Under the pieces are notes generated by a model. The model saw only the letters and a list, made by a program, of their open reading frames with translations. It was not told the origin of the DNA and ran no database searches. From Marinomonas algicola (lineage in GTDB: Bacteria; Pseudomonadota; Gammaproteobacteria; Pseudomonadales; Marinomonadaceae): 64,000 nucleotides of DNA. This document shows positions 1 to 8,774 of this stretch, piece by piece. Both the position numbers and the translations under genes were made by a program. Location of the stretch: the NCBI RefSeq assembly GCF_014805825.1, contig NZ_CP061941.1, positions 434,001-498,000 on the forward strand, written 5' to 3'. Within the stretch, counting starts at the first letter, position 1. Every line of letters begins with the position of its first letter.

Positions 1-690
1 GACCCGGTTTATGTGAGAGCGGATTGCAATATGGCCTACACCATTGAGAATCTAGCGGATGGCGCCTTTTTTAACAGCGGCCAGTCTTGTTGTAGTATTG
101 AGCGTATCTACGTACATGAAAGTATTCATGATGAGTTAGTGGCTGGATTAGCGGCGGCGGGACAAGCTTACACCTTAGGCAATCCATTACATAAAGAGAC
201 AAATTTAGGCCCTATGATTAAACCTGCCGCGGCCGATTTCGTTCGTCAACAAGTGGCCGATGCGGTGGCCGCAGGAGCGAAAACGCATGTGGATACGAGC
301 TTATTCTCATTAGATAAGCCGGGCTCAGCTTACATGGCACCACAAGTGCTCACCGATGTGACCCACGGCATGTCTGTGATGATGGATGAAAGCTTTGGTC
401 CGGTAGTGGGGGTGATTAAAGTGTCCAGTGACGAGGAAGCCATTGCGCTTATGAATGATTCCGAATTCGGATTGACGGCGGGCATTTGGACAGAAGACCT
501 TGAGGCCGCGGAGAGAATAGCGCCACAATTAGAAACGGGCACTGTGTTTATGAATCGCTGTGATTATCTAGACCCTGCCTTGGCTTGGACTGGAGTAAAG
601 AATACTGGACGAGGTTGTTCATTGTCGAAAATGGGCTTTGATGCGTTAACCAGACCGAAGAGCTTCCACTTTAAAACGTCAACCAATTGA
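1..690 (+). CDS. Aldehyde dehydrogenase, C-terminal part (5' end outside window)
   Basis: The frame is open from base 1, so the gene starts upstream of the window and about 229 C-terminal residues are present. The motif NSGQSC carries the catalytic cysteine (codon at 88-90), and ESFGPVVGV matches the conserved E-x-F-G-P element of the NAD(P)-dependent aldehyde dehydrogenase superfamily, which oxidises aldehydes to acids. The gene lies 27 bp upstream of a GMC oxidoreductase on the same strand. An alcohol-to-aldehyde-to-acid pair is therefore plausible. The substrate cannot be read from this fragment. Confidence 0.9.
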   Translation, partial: DPVYVRADCNMAYTIENLADGAFFNSGQSCCSIERIYVHESIHDELVAGLAAAGQAYTLGNPLHKETNLGPMIKPAAADFVRQQVADAVAAGAKTHVDTSLFSLDKPGSAYMAPQVLTDVTHGMSVMMDESFGPVVGVIKVSSDEEAIALMNDSEFGLTAGIWTEDLEAAERIAPQLETGTVFMNRCDYLDPALAWTGVKNTGRGCSLSKMGFDALTRPKSFHFKTSTN

Positions 691-717
691 GTTGGCACAG
701 GTAGCAGGAGTGATGCA

Positions 718-2349
718 ATGAAAGCTTACGATTACATAATAGTTGGAGCGGGTGCGGCGGGCTGTGTTGTGGCCAATCGCCTAAGTGCGGATCCTAAAGT
801 GTCAGTGTGTCTTATTGAAGCTGGTGGTGACAGTAACAGTCCATGGGTGACCATTCCTGCTGGAATTTTTGGTCTTTATGGCAATAAAACGTACGACTAT
901 GCTTTTGAAGGGACACCACAAACGCATTTGCACAATCGTAAAATGATGGTGAACCGAGGTAAAACCTTAGGTGGCTCGACGGCCATTAACAGTATGGTGT
1001 ATATCCGCGGGAATCAGAATGACTACGATGGTTGGGGAAAGCTCGGTTGCCGAGGTTGGTCTTATCAAGATGTCTTGCCCGTTTTTAAAAAATTAGAAGC
1101 CAATCAGAGTCAGCAATCGGCTGAATACCATGGCTTTGATGGTGAGTTAGCGGTCACTAAACAGCAAGACCCGCACCCAGTTTGTCGTACCTTTATAAAA
1201 GCCGGAGCCACGGCGGGTTTGCCTGAAAACAGTGATTTTAATGGCCCTTCTCAGTTTGGTTTAGGTGTCTATAATGTGAAGCAAAATAAAGGTCAGCGGG
1301 TTAGTAGCTACAGCGCCTTTGTGAAGCCCATTCAGTCGCGCAGCAATCTTACTATCATGACTCATACGGATGTGCTGTCTCTCCTATTAGAAGGGGATCT
1401 AGCGAAAGGGGTGAATGTTGAGTCTAACGGCCAGAAAGAACAAATTATGGCTCATAAAGAAGTGATCCTGTCGGCCGGAACCATTGTTTCTCCAAGGATT
1501 CTACTTGCATCTGGTATCGGTAATAAGGCTGAGTTAGAAGCATTGGGTATTGAATGTCGAGTAGATTTGCCAGGCGTCGGTGAAAATTTACAAGATCATA
1601 TTGATAGTATGGTAACAGTGAGAGCGAAAACCCCCGAGACCATTGGTGTTTCCTTGTCTTCACTGGTACCTCATGTCATTTTGGCCCCAATCAAATACGC
1701 TTTACAGCGCAAGGGCTGGCTCACGACTAACTATGTTGAGGCCGGTGGTTTTGCCAAAACTAAGCTGGCTGAAAGCGCGGAGCCAGGTTCGGCCGATGCT
1801 GACCCAGATATTCAATTTCATTTTACGCCTTTGTACCGTAGCCATCGTGGTAAAAAGTTTGAATTTGGGCATGGTTATTCTGTTTTTACCTGTGTGCTGC
1901 GACCAAGAAGTACAGGTAGCATTAAACTCGCCAAAGACGGTTCCCATCGTACTGTCTTAATAGACCATAATTTTTTTGCCGATGAGCGAGATCAGAAGGT
2001 TCTGATAGAAGGGATTAAAAAAGCCCGAGAGATTCTAGCATCGCCAGAATTTGATGGTATTCGTGGCAAAGAAATGGCTCCGGGTAAAGAGGTTCAAACG
2101 GATGAGGACATCTTGCACTACTTGCGTGAAACTGCGAGTACGGTTTATCACCCTGTCGGCACATGTAAAATGGGCATCGACGACATGGCCGTTGTTGATC
2201 CTGAATCACTAAAAGTAAAAGGGCTTAAGAACGTTAGGGTGATCGACGCCTCTATTATGCCAACGCTAATTAGTGGTAACACCTCTTCCCCTTCTATGAT
2301 GATAGGTGAAAAAGGCGCTCAAATGATATTGAGCGACTCGTCTTGCTAA
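718..2349 (+). CDS. GMC-family FAD oxidoreductase (choline/alcohol dehydrogenase-like)
   Basis: This 543-residue protein has the size of bacterial choline and alcohol dehydrogenases of the glucose-methanol-choline family. The N-terminus has a Rossmann FAD site (G10-x-G12-x-x-G15, then an acidic residue in LIEAGG), and the motif GKTLGGSTAINSMVYIRG is a GMC signature. The C-terminal active-site pair appears as H478 (YHPVGTCKMG) and N521 (SGNTSSPSM). An AGGAG ribosome site precedes the ATG. There is no signal peptide. It is probably co-transcribed with the upstream aldehyde dehydrogenase, making an alcohol-oxidation pair. Choline is one possible substrate, but no transport or regulatory gene of the bet type is nearby. 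Confidence 0.9.
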   Translation: MKAYDYIIVGAGAAGCVVANRLSADPKVSVCLIEAGGDSNSPWVTIPAGIFGLYGNKTYDYAFEGTPQTHLHNRKMMVNRGKTLGGSTAINSMVYIRGNQNDYDGWGKLGCRGWSYQDVLPVFKKLEANQSQQSAEYHGFDGELAVTKQQDPHPVCRTFIKAGATAGLPENSDFNGPSQFGLGVYNVKQNKGQRVSSYSAFVKPIQSRSNLTIMTHTDVLSLLLEGDLAKGVNVESNGQKEQIMAHKEVILSAGTIVSPRILLASGIGNKAELEALGIECRVDLPGVGENLQDHIDSMVTVRAKTPETIGVSLSSLVPHVILAPIKYALQRKGWLTTNYVEAGGFAKTKLAESAEPGSADADPDIQFHFTPLYRSHRGKKFEFGHGYSVFTCVLRPRSTGSIKLAKDGSHRTVLIDHNFFADERDQKVLIEGIKKAREILASPEFDGIRGKEMAPGKEVQTDEDILHYLRETASTVYHPVGTCKMGIDDMAVVDPESLKVKGLKNVRVIDASIMPTLISGNTSSPSMMIGEKGAQMILSDSSC

Positions 2350-2444
2350 GGTTTTAAAAGACTATCGTGAGTCGATATTCAATGAGGTCTATCTTGAAAA
2401 GTGACATCAAATAGAGACAACCCCATAGAAAATAGCGACAGGCG

Positions 2445-2469
2445 AAAAGCATCTTCGGGTGCTTTTTTT
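2445..2469 (+). terminator. Rho-independent terminator with TTCG tetraloop
   Basis: Arms AAAGCATC (2446-2453) and GGTGCTTT (2458-2465), with one G-T wobble, enclose TTCG and run into a T tract. It ends the aldehyde dehydrogenase/GMC unit before dtd. Confidence 0.8.
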
Positions 2470-2535
2470 CTGCGCTTGATTTATTGTGTAAAACAACACA
2501 ACCCTCCCTTATTTTAGTGGACGATAGGAATTGTA

Positions 2536-2970
2536 ATGAAACTGCTTATTCAAAGAGCAAAACAAGCCAGTGTGACCGTGGCAGGAGAGTTAATTGGCGC
2601 GATTGATCATGGTCAGCTTGTGTTGGTGGGTATTGAAAAAGCCGATACCGAAATGGACTTGCAACGCTTAGCCGACAAACTACTAAAATACCGCATGTTC
2701 AGTGACGAAGAAGGAAAAATGAACCTGAATGTAAAACAAATAGACGGGGGGATATTGCTTGTCTCTCAATTTACCTTAGCCGCGGAAACAAAAAAAGGCT
2801 TAAGACCGGGTTTTTCAACCGCCGCCGTACCAGCCGAAGCGGAACGATTATTCAATCTCTTCGTCGAAATGGTGCGCAAACAACATGACACTGTAGCAAC
2901 AGGGCGCTTTGGTGCCGACATGCAAGTGAGTCTAATCAACGATGGTCCCGTTACCTTTATGTTGGATTAG
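2536..2970 (+). CDS. dtd: D-aminoacyl-tRNA deacylase
   Basis: This 144-residue protein has the size of bacterial Dtd, a cytoplasmic dimer that hydrolyses D-amino acids from mischarged tRNA. It carries both active-site motifs of the family: SQFTLAA (the SQxT motif) and INDGPVTF near the C-terminus (the NxGPxT motif). An AGGA element precedes the ATG by 7 bases. The gene is single, between a terminator and the methyltransferase/HNH pair. Confidence 0.95.
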   Translation: MKLLIQRAKQASVTVAGELIGAIDHGQLVLVGIEKADTEMDLQRLADKLLKYRMFSDEEGKMNLNVKQIDGGILLVSQFTLAAETKKGLRPGFSTAAVPAEAERLFNLFVEMVRKQHDTVATGRFGADMQVSLINDGPVTFMLD

Positions 2971-3043
2971 GGTACAGTTTTTTAAAGGTAACCAATGTAA
3001 TTATTTATTTGTTATTAACCTTTGAGCCATGGAGAGGTAAATC

Positions 3044-3643
3044 TTGTCAGATAACACACTCACCTATTACAACCAAAATGCAGAACACTTTGCTAACTCA
3101 ACTCGATACATTGATATGTCAGAGCTTTATCAGGCGTTTTTACCTTATATAAACACTCAGGGTCTCATCCTCGACGCAGGGTGCGGGTCCGCTAGGGATG
3201 CGGCTTATTTTAAATCACAAGGCTTTAACGTCAATGCTTTCGATGCCAGTCAAGAATTAGCTGAATTGGCAAGTGCTTACCTACAACAAGAGGTTGAGGT
3301 TAAAAGGTTTCAGGAACTGGATGAGAAGAACTTATACGATGGTATTTGGTGCTGTGCCAGTTTATTACATGTCCCAAAAGAGGCGCTTTTAACGGTGTTC
3401 CTAAATTTAGAAACGGCACTGAAAAATAATGGCGTGTTGTATGTGTCTTTTAAATACGGCACACACGAAAGATTGCATAATGGACGAGCCTTTACAGATT
3501 TAAATGAGGAAGCGTTAGTTACATTATTGGATGAATTACCACAACTAAGTTTGATTAAAAGTTGGCAAACAACCGATCAACGGCCTGAGAGGGATTCTGA
3601 AATATGGCTGAATGCACTGATAAGAAAAGCCAGTAATACATGA
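3044..3643 (+). CDS. Class I SAM-dependent methyltransferase (small-molecule/protein type)
   Basis: The 199-residue protein has a class I Rossmann methyltransferase fold: the SAM motif is LILDAGCGSARDA (D44-x-G46-x-G48), followed by an acidic residue in NAFDAS and a motif in WCCASLLHV. No NPPY or DPPY catalytic motif of DNA adenine/cytosine-N methyltransferases and no cytosine-C5 PC motif are present, so a classical restriction modification enzyme is unlikely. The start is TTG, supported by GGAGAGG seven bases upstream. The stop overlaps the ATG of the HNH-S24 gene (ATGA), so the two are translationally coupled. The target is unknown. Confidence 0.8.
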   Translation: MSDNTLTYYNQNAEHFANSTRYIDMSELYQAFLPYINTQGLILDAGCGSARDAAYFKSQGFNVNAFDASQELAELASAYLQQEVEVKRFQELDEKNLYDGIWCCASLLHVPKEALLTVFLNLETALKNNGVLYVSFKYGTHERLHNGRAFTDLNEEALVTLLDELPQLSLIKSWQTTDQRPERDSEIWLNALIRKASNT

Positions 3644-5199
3644 GTAATATCATGAAGCAGCAGCTTGATTTTATTGCTTACATTCAAAGGATGTTAAACG
3701 AAGGTGACTTTACGGCAACCTACAAGTTTGCGTTACTTCACGCCATTGCCGACGTATGTGTAGAGCAACCAATAGCAAGAGAACAAAATGAGTTAGTCAT
3801 ACCTTTGCCTACATTAGCTGAAAAATTGATTCTATTATATTGGCATCATGCTGTGCCTTTCTCATCAGAACACACAGGGGAAAAAGCGCTACTGAAACAA
3901 AACGCTGGTGCTCAATCAAAAGTTATTTCCGTACTGTATGAGTGCCAACAAAATAATATCCGTAATTTACGGCAATTAAAGCAAAGCTCATATTGGAAAA
4001 CCGCGTTTAATGCCGCGATGGCAACGTTAAAAACCGGTCCCCTTTGGCGTTTGCAAATATTAGCGAAGCAAGAAGAATGTTTCTTGTACCCTCATACACG
4101 CCATTCTCAATTTATAACGTTAAATACGGGTATTTCAAATTGCTTTAGACGTTTTTATGATCTAGTTGTCTATCTTGCAAAGAATGCATGGTTACAAAAA
4201 ATTCAAAGTATTAAGCAGAATCAGTCCCTTATTGGTCCACAAAGTCAATTACATGACTTTTTATTTGGTACTGACCGCACTGTATTAGTAAAGGCCAAAC
4301 CTATTTTGGTCGAGTTACAAGAAAACCTGTGTTTTTATTGTAATAAGCCAATGAATAATAGTATTGAAATCGATCACTTTATTCCCTTTTCGCGATACAC
4401 CAACGATCTTGGACACAATTTTGTGGCGGCTCATTCGGTTTGTAATAACAACAAGCGAGATTATTTAGCGGCGCAGTACCATAGGGAGAATTGGCAGCAA
4501 CAAAATTTAGTTTCTTATGCTGACACCATTACGAGTGAATTGAGTCATTATTTTTATTGTGATGTTGATACGTCATTAGCGGTGAGTAATTGGGCTTATC
4601 AAGTAGCTGAAGAGAATGGCTCTAAATTATGGGTTGGAGTAAAAGATAGGTTTATAAACTTCAAATCTTCTGCAGAGGTTATCTCTTTTCCTGAGATGAG
4701 TGCTACTAAAGATCAATTTCATGAAGTCTTAACGTCAGAAAAAACAAACCGTAATCTAGTAGATAATACTCAAGAAACATTGCCTTATTACCCTAACTTA
4801 AAGATAGCGTGCGGGCATTTCAAAACAGGGGACGACAGTGATGTTGAATATATGGATGTGCCTAATTGCATTGGGGTGAGAATAGACCCTGACAATCACT
4901 TTTTAGCTCGAGCTTCTGGCCACTCTATGAATGGCGGAAAACACCCTATTCTGGATCGACAGTTATTATTACTAGAGAGAATTACACCTGATAAAGCGGG
5001 TTCATTACAGAATATAACGGTAGCCATTGAACGTCATGACATAGGAGGGGAAAGCCAATACTTATTAAGAGATGTAAAAAAAGTCGCTTCAGGTAAGTAT
5101 CTATTAGTAGCTAAAAATCCAGATTATGATGATTTGCTTGCTGACGACAATATGAGAACTTTTGCTCGTTTGAAGCATGTATTTTTAGAAGAAAGTTGA
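3640..5199 (+). CDS. HNH endonuclease fused to a LexA/UmuD-like S24 domain
   Basis: The 519-residue protein has three parts. Residues 1-220 form a helical region I do not recognise. Residues 228-275 form an HNH nuclease with C231-x-x-C234, D245-H246, N260, and C268-N269-x-x-K272, so the zinc and catalytic residues look intact. Residues 385-519 resemble an S24 peptidase/UmuD domain: A390-C391-G392 resembles the UmuD Cys-Gly self-cleavage site, and ASGHSMNGG (S429) resembles the nucleophile motif. The expected general-base Lys position appears to hold R477 in my hand alignment, so autoproteolysis is uncertain. The start overlaps the methyltransferase stop by 4 bp. A damage-gated or defence nuclease is possible; this is inference. 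Confidence 0.75.
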   Translation: MSNIMKQQLDFIAYIQRMLNEGDFTATYKFALLHAIADVCVEQPIAREQNELVIPLPTLAEKLILLYWHHAVPFSSEHTGEKALLKQNAGAQSKVISVLYECQQNNIRNLRQLKQSSYWKTAFNAAMATLKTGPLWRLQILAKQEECFLYPHTRHSQFITLNTGISNCFRRFYDLVVYLAKNAWLQKIQSIKQNQSLIGPQSQLHDFLFGTDRTVLVKAKPILVELQENLCFYCNKPMNNSIEIDHFIPFSRYTNDLGHNFVAAHSVCNNNKRDYLAAQYHRENWQQQNLVSYADTITSELSHYFYCDVDTSLAVSNWAYQVAEENGSKLWVGVKDRFINFKSSAEVISFPEMSATKDQFHEVLTSEKTNRNLVDNTQETLPYYPNLKIACGHFKTGDDSDVEYMDVPNCIGVRIDPDNHFLARASGHSMNGGKHPILDRQLLLLERITPDKAGSLQNITVAIERHDIGGESQYLLRDVKKVASGKYLLVAKNPDYDDLLADDNMRTFARLKHVFLEES

Positions 5200-5295
5200 A
5201 ATCCTCTAGTATTTATTAAGGTAAACATTGTGGTCATGTCGTGTTGCCGATCGTTATTATTAGAGTTATCGCTTAAATTTGGAAGGCCAGATGTA

Positions 5296-5332
5296 ATATA
5301 AAAAAAGAGACTCAAGGTCTCTTTTTTTATAT
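5296..5332. terminator. Bidirectional terminator between HNH-S24 gene and tatC
   Basis: A perfect 16-bp inverted repeat (5296-5311 and 5317-5332) with loop TCAAG and A7/T7 flanks lies between convergent genes, so it can work on both strands. Confidence 0.9.
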
Positions 5333-5347
5333 TTGTAGTCATGGCTT

Positions 5348-6115
5348 CTATGAAGCCGCTGGTGTCTCAGCGGTTTCGTTTTCATCGTCATTAACAGGAA
5401 CGGAGCGTCCCGCAATTAGCCCCACTTCAAATAGTAACCACATAGGAATAGCGAGCAAGGTCTGTGAGAAGATGTCTGGAGGCGTGAGTAGCATCCCCAT
5501 TACGAAACAGCCTAGAATGATATACGGGCGTTTTGCTGAAAGAGATTTAACGGTTGTGATTCCTGCTTTAATGAGTAGGTAAGTGGCTACCGGTATTTCG
5601 AAAGTAGCACCGAACGCAAAAAAGAGTTTCAATACAAAGTTCAAATAATGATTTATGTCCGTCATTACGGTTACTTCACTTGGGCCAATAGACGTAAAGA
5701 ACCCAAAAATTAATGGTAAGACGACGTAGTAAGCGAAAACAACGCCAGCATAGAAAAGAAAAATACTTGAAATTAATAACGGAATCGCGATTTGTTTTTC
5801 ATTCTTATAAAGTGCGGGCGCTATAAAAGCCCACGCTTGGTATAAGGTAAAGGGAACAGACAACAAGACGGCAATGGCAAAGGTAAGTTTTAAAGGGGCC
5901 AAAAATGGAGAGGCAACCTCGGTAGCAATTAAAGAGCTTCCTTCTGGTAGCAATAATCTTAAAGGTTCGGACACCATTAAATAGAGGTCATTTGCAAAAA
6001 CATAGAGACCGAGAAATAGAACCAAAATAACAATAACTGTTTTTAATAAACGATTACGTAACTCAATTAAATGCGTAACTAAGGGTGTTTGAGACGCGGT
6101 ATTGTTATGACTCAT
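5348..6115 (-). CDS. tatC: Sec-independent protein translocase TatC
   Basis: This 255-residue polytopic inner-membrane protein matches TatC length and topology, with six hydrophobic segments after a short polar N-terminus. The opening region PLVTHLIELRNRLLK is the conserved TatC cytoplasmic signature that recognises twin-arginine signal peptides. TatC with TatB forms the substrate receptor for folded proteins. It is the last gene of a minus-strand run hisE-tatA-tatB-tatC, 39 bp after tatB. Confidence 0.97.
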   Translation of the reverse strand: MSHNNTASQTPLVTHLIELRNRLLKTVIVILVLFLGLYVFANDLYLMVSEPLRLLLPEGSSLIATEVASPFLAPLKLTFAIAVLLSVPFTLYQAWAFIAPALYKNEKQIAIPLLISSIFLFYAGVVFAYYVVLPLIFGFFTSIGPSEVTVMTDINHYLNFVLKLFFAFGATFEIPVATYLLIKAGITTVKSLSAKRPYIILGCFVMGMLLTPPDIFSQTLLAIPMWLLFEVGLIAGRSVPVNDDENETAETPAAS

Positions 6116-6154
6116 TAGAGAGGCATCCTGTCATGAATGTCTAATAAATAGAAT

Positions 6155-6550
6155 TTAATTTTTTTCTGTTTGTAACGTCTTATCCGATACCATTGTTTCT
6201 GAGGAACTGGACGTTTCAACCTTGGCTTCTTCAGCTACTTGTGAGGCTGTGTTAACTTCCTCTATAGCGTCAGGTATTTGATTATTCGCTGTTTCAGGTA
6301 AGGGCGTTATCGTATTTTGAATGGCATTGGTTTCGGCCATAATACGATTATTGGTTTCCTGAATTTTTTGTTGTAGCTCTTCTTTGTCTAGTTGTTCATT
6401 GATTTCTCGTTGAACAGTACCAATGCTCCGTTTTATTTTTCTAATCCATAATCCCGCCGATCTTGCAGCGTGAGGCAACCTTTCAGGGCCTAAAATAAGT
6501 AGGCCCACAATAAAGACGATGAGGAGCTCTGAAAAGCCTATATCAAACAC
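6155..6550 (-). CDS. tatB: Sec-independent protein translocase TatB
   Basis: A single N-terminal membrane segment (FSELLIVFIVGLLILGPERLP) with the Pro-Glu-Arg-Leu-Pro hinge is typical of TatB; an amphipathic helix and a long acidic, Ser/Thr/Glu-rich tail follow, to 131 residues. TatB partners TatC in the Tat receptor. The start codon is GTG. The gene begins 3 bp after the tatA stop. Confidence 0.95.
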   Translation of the reverse strand: MFDIGFSELLIVFIVGLLILGPERLPHAARSAGLWIRKIKRSIGTVQREINEQLDKEELQQKIQETNNRIMAETNAIQNTITPLPETANNQIPDAIEEVNTASQVAEEAKVETSSSSETMVSDKTLQTEKN

Positions 6551-6553
6551 AGA

Positions 6554-6769
6554 TTATGCGCTCTTATCTTTTTTATCATCTTCAATGACTTTAGCTTGAA
6601 CATCGGCTTTTTTCTCGTCATCTTGCTCGTCTTTGTTTACCGCTTCTTTAAAGCCTTTCACGGCACCACCTAAGTCAGAGCCTAAGTTTTTTAATTTCTT
6701 AGTGCCAAATATAAGGATGAGAATGGCTAAAACGATAAGAAGTTGCCAAATACTAATTCCACCAAGCAT
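6554..6769 (-). CDS. tatA: Sec-independent protein translocase TatA
   Basis: Starting at MLGGISIWQ gives a 71-residue protein with one membrane segment, the FGTKKL hinge, and an amphipathic helix with the conserved Gly (GGAVKGFKEA), as in TatA pore-forming subunits. The frame is open for 13 more codons upstream, but that start would overlap hisE and add a charged tail before the membrane segment. The chosen ATG has AGGAAA eight bases upstream. TatA oligomers form the protein-conducting element of the Tat system. Confidence 0.95.
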   Translation of the reverse strand: MLGGISIWQLLIVLAILILIFGTKKLKNLGSDLGGAVKGFKEAVNKDEQDDEKKADVQAKVIEDDKKDKSA

Positions 6770-6779
6770 ATTATGTTTC

Positions 6780-7112
6780 CTATTTTGATCGACTGGCTTT
6801 TTCTTCAAGGCCAGATAAGTTAAATCGACGAGCTAACTCATTTAGGACATCTTCAGGGCCTAAATCTAAATGAGATAACATCACTAAAGTGTGGAACCAA
6901 AGGTCTGCCGTTTCGTAAACAAGGTCTGTCTTGTCTTCAGATTTTTGGGCGTCTTTTGCGGCCAGAATAGTTTCAATACTCTCTTCGCCCACTTTTTCTA
7001 AAATCTTATTTAAACCTTTTGCGTGTAAACTGGCTACGTAGGATGAATCCGACGGCGCTAATTTTCGTTGCTCAAGCGTTTTCGCTAGTTCGGTTAAAAT
7101 ATCGGTTTTCAT
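6780..7112 (-). CDS. hisE: Phosphoribosyl-ATP pyrophosphatase HisE
   Basis: This 110-residue stand-alone HisE has the MazG-like metal-binding elements, seen as EKVGEESIE and YETADLWFHTLVML (the E-x-x-D type motif). It removes pyrophosphate from phosphoribosyl-ATP in histidine synthesis. In Pseudomonas hisI lies directly beside it; here no hisI is present between hisE and ubiB, which are 16 bp apart. The gene ends 10 bp before tatA, so it is probably in one operon with ubiE, ubiB and tatABC. Confidence 0.95.
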   Translation of the reverse strand: MKTDILTELAKTLEQRKLAPSDSSYVASLHAKGLNKILEKVGEESIETILAAKDAQKSEDKTDLVYETADLWFHTLVMLSHLDLGPEDVLNELARRFNLSGLEEKASRSK

Positions 7113-7128
7113 TATACTCTCTCAAATA

Positions 7129-8772
7129 TTACGGTTTTAATACTAACAGGTATATTCCTGCAATAAAAAGCCCTAAACTCATTATATCTGCACTTGCTAG
7201 ATGTTTTAGTGCCATAGGGTCTGAGACTATCCAAGCGCTAATGATGCTTAATATGCCTAATACCTTAAAAGGTGTGTTGCGACGATTACGCTTAAGCTCT
7301 TTATTCAAGTTCATGAGTGCTTGTGTTTGCGCTATGGCTCTTTCTTCCTGCTTACTTGCTTGAGACAGGGCACTGTAAATTAGGTTTGGGATTTGAGGGA
7401 GTTGACCAGCCCATTCAGGTGCTTGCTTTTTGATTTCATCGAAGACTCTTTGTGGGCCAATTTGACGCTTCATCCATCGTTCTAGAAAAGGTTTAGCGGT
7501 TACCCATAAGTCGAGATCTGGATACAGCTGTCTGCCTAAACCTTCAATATTCAATAGGGTTTTTTCTAATAGTACGAGTTGCGGCTGCACTTCCATATTA
7601 AAACGTCTTGCTGTCTGGAAGAGCCCAATTAATACTTGTCCAAAAGAAATATCTTTTAATGGTTTGGCAAACATAGGTTCACAAACACTGCGTATGGCCG
7701 TTTCAAAGGCATGAACTGGCGTGTTCTTTGGTACCCAGCCACTTTCTACGTGTAATTGTGCCACCATGCGATAATCTCTTTCAAAGAAAGCGAGTAGATT
7801 ACGTGCTAAATAGTTTTTATCTTCATCTGTGAGGCTGCCCATAATGGCACAATCAATCGCGATGTATTTAGGTGACTCTGGATTGCTTGGGTCGACAAAA
7901 ATGTTGCCGGGGTGCATGTCGGCATGAAAGAAGCTGTGATCAAACACTTGAGTAAAAAATATTTCTACGCCTCGTTCTGCAAGGCACTTCATATTCACTT
8001 TGGCGTTATTTAAATCGTTAATGTTGGCAACAGGAATGCCTGAAATGCGTTCGATAACCATCACATTATCGCGGCAGTAATCCCAATGGACTTGCGGTAC
8101 ATAAAGCAAATCAGATTCATGGAAATTACGCTGTAATAGACCTGTGTTTGCCGCTTCTTTAGCTAAGTCTAGCTCATCAAGAATGGTGTATTCGTAATCA
8201 CTGACCACCTCTACAGGTTTAAGTCTGCGACCATCTTTGCTGTATTTATTGAGAAGCTTTGCAAGGCTATACAAAAGACCGATGTCTTGTTTTATGGTGG
8301 ATTCAATGTTTGGGCGAATAACCTTAATAACAACGTCTTCACCTGTTTTAAGGGTGGCCGTATGTACTTGCGCGATTGACGCTGATGCGAGTGGGGTTAA
8401 AACGAATTTGTCGAACAGTTGGTCTATTGGTGCGCCTAATGCCTTTTCAATAATAACTTGAGCATCTTCTCCGGAAAAGGGTGGAACCCTATCTTGAAGT
8501 TTGGCTAACTGATCCGCTAAATCGTCATCGAGCAAATCTCTTCGGGTGGATAATAGTTGACCGAATTTGACGAAAATAGGCCCAAGAGATTCTAACGCTA
8601 GGCGTAAACGTTCACCTCTGGAGCCTTGTAGGTTCTGCCTACCTAAAGTGGATAGTGCACCAAAAGTATACTTTAGAAACCAGGGTAGCTTATCAATAGG
8701 GATAAAAGTGTCGAGTCGGTAGCGAATGACGACGTTAACAATACGTCCTACTCGTTTAAGGTTTTGCCACAT
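7129..8772 (-). CDS. ubiB: Ubiquinone biosynthesis ATPase/kinase-like protein UbiB
   Basis: The 547-residue protein matches UbiB/ABC1/ADCK length. It has the family KxGQ motif (K69-F-G-Q72 in FVKFGQLLSTRRDLL), an Ala-rich ASIAQVH loop in place of the usual P-loop, and a catalytic segment FHADMHPGNIFVD. Two hydrophobic segments at the C-terminus (about 500-545) anchor it in the membrane. UbiB supports ubiquinone synthesis as an atypical ATPase. It starts only 2 bp after ubiE ends; ubiJ, usually between them in this order of bacteria, is absent. Confidence 0.96.
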   Translation of the reverse strand: MWQNLKRVGRIVNVVIRYRLDTFIPIDKLPWFLKYTFGALSTLGRQNLQGSRGERLRLALESLGPIFVKFGQLLSTRRDLLDDDLADQLAKLQDRVPPFSGEDAQVIIEKALGAPIDQLFDKFVLTPLASASIAQVHTATLKTGEDVVIKVIRPNIESTIKQDIGLLYSLAKLLNKYSKDGRRLKPVEVVSDYEYTILDELDLAKEAANTGLLQRNFHESDLLYVPQVHWDYCRDNVMVIERISGIPVANINDLNNAKVNMKCLAERGVEIFFTQVFDHSFFHADMHPGNIFVDPSNPESPKYIAIDCAIMGSLTDEDKNYLARNLLAFFERDYRMVAQLHVESGWVPKNTPVHAFETAIRSVCEPMFAKPLKDISFGQVLIGLFQTARRFNMEVQPQLVLLEKTLLNIEGLGRQLYPDLDLWVTAKPFLERWMKRQIGPQRVFDEIKKQAPEWAGQLPQIPNLIYSALSQASKQEERAIAQTQALMNLNKELKRNRRNTPFKVLGILSIISAWIVSDPMALKHLASADIMSLGLFIAGIYLLVLKP

Positions 8773-8774
8773 AA

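Noticed and set aside
3044..5199. Classical type II restriction-modification pair
   Set aside because: The methyltransferase has no DNA-methyltransferase catalytic motif, and the nuclease has an S24 domain that R-M enzymes do not have.
6770..6808. Longer TatA start
   Set aside because: It would overlap hisE and put 13 charged residues before the membrane segment; the ATG at 6769 has a good ribosome site.
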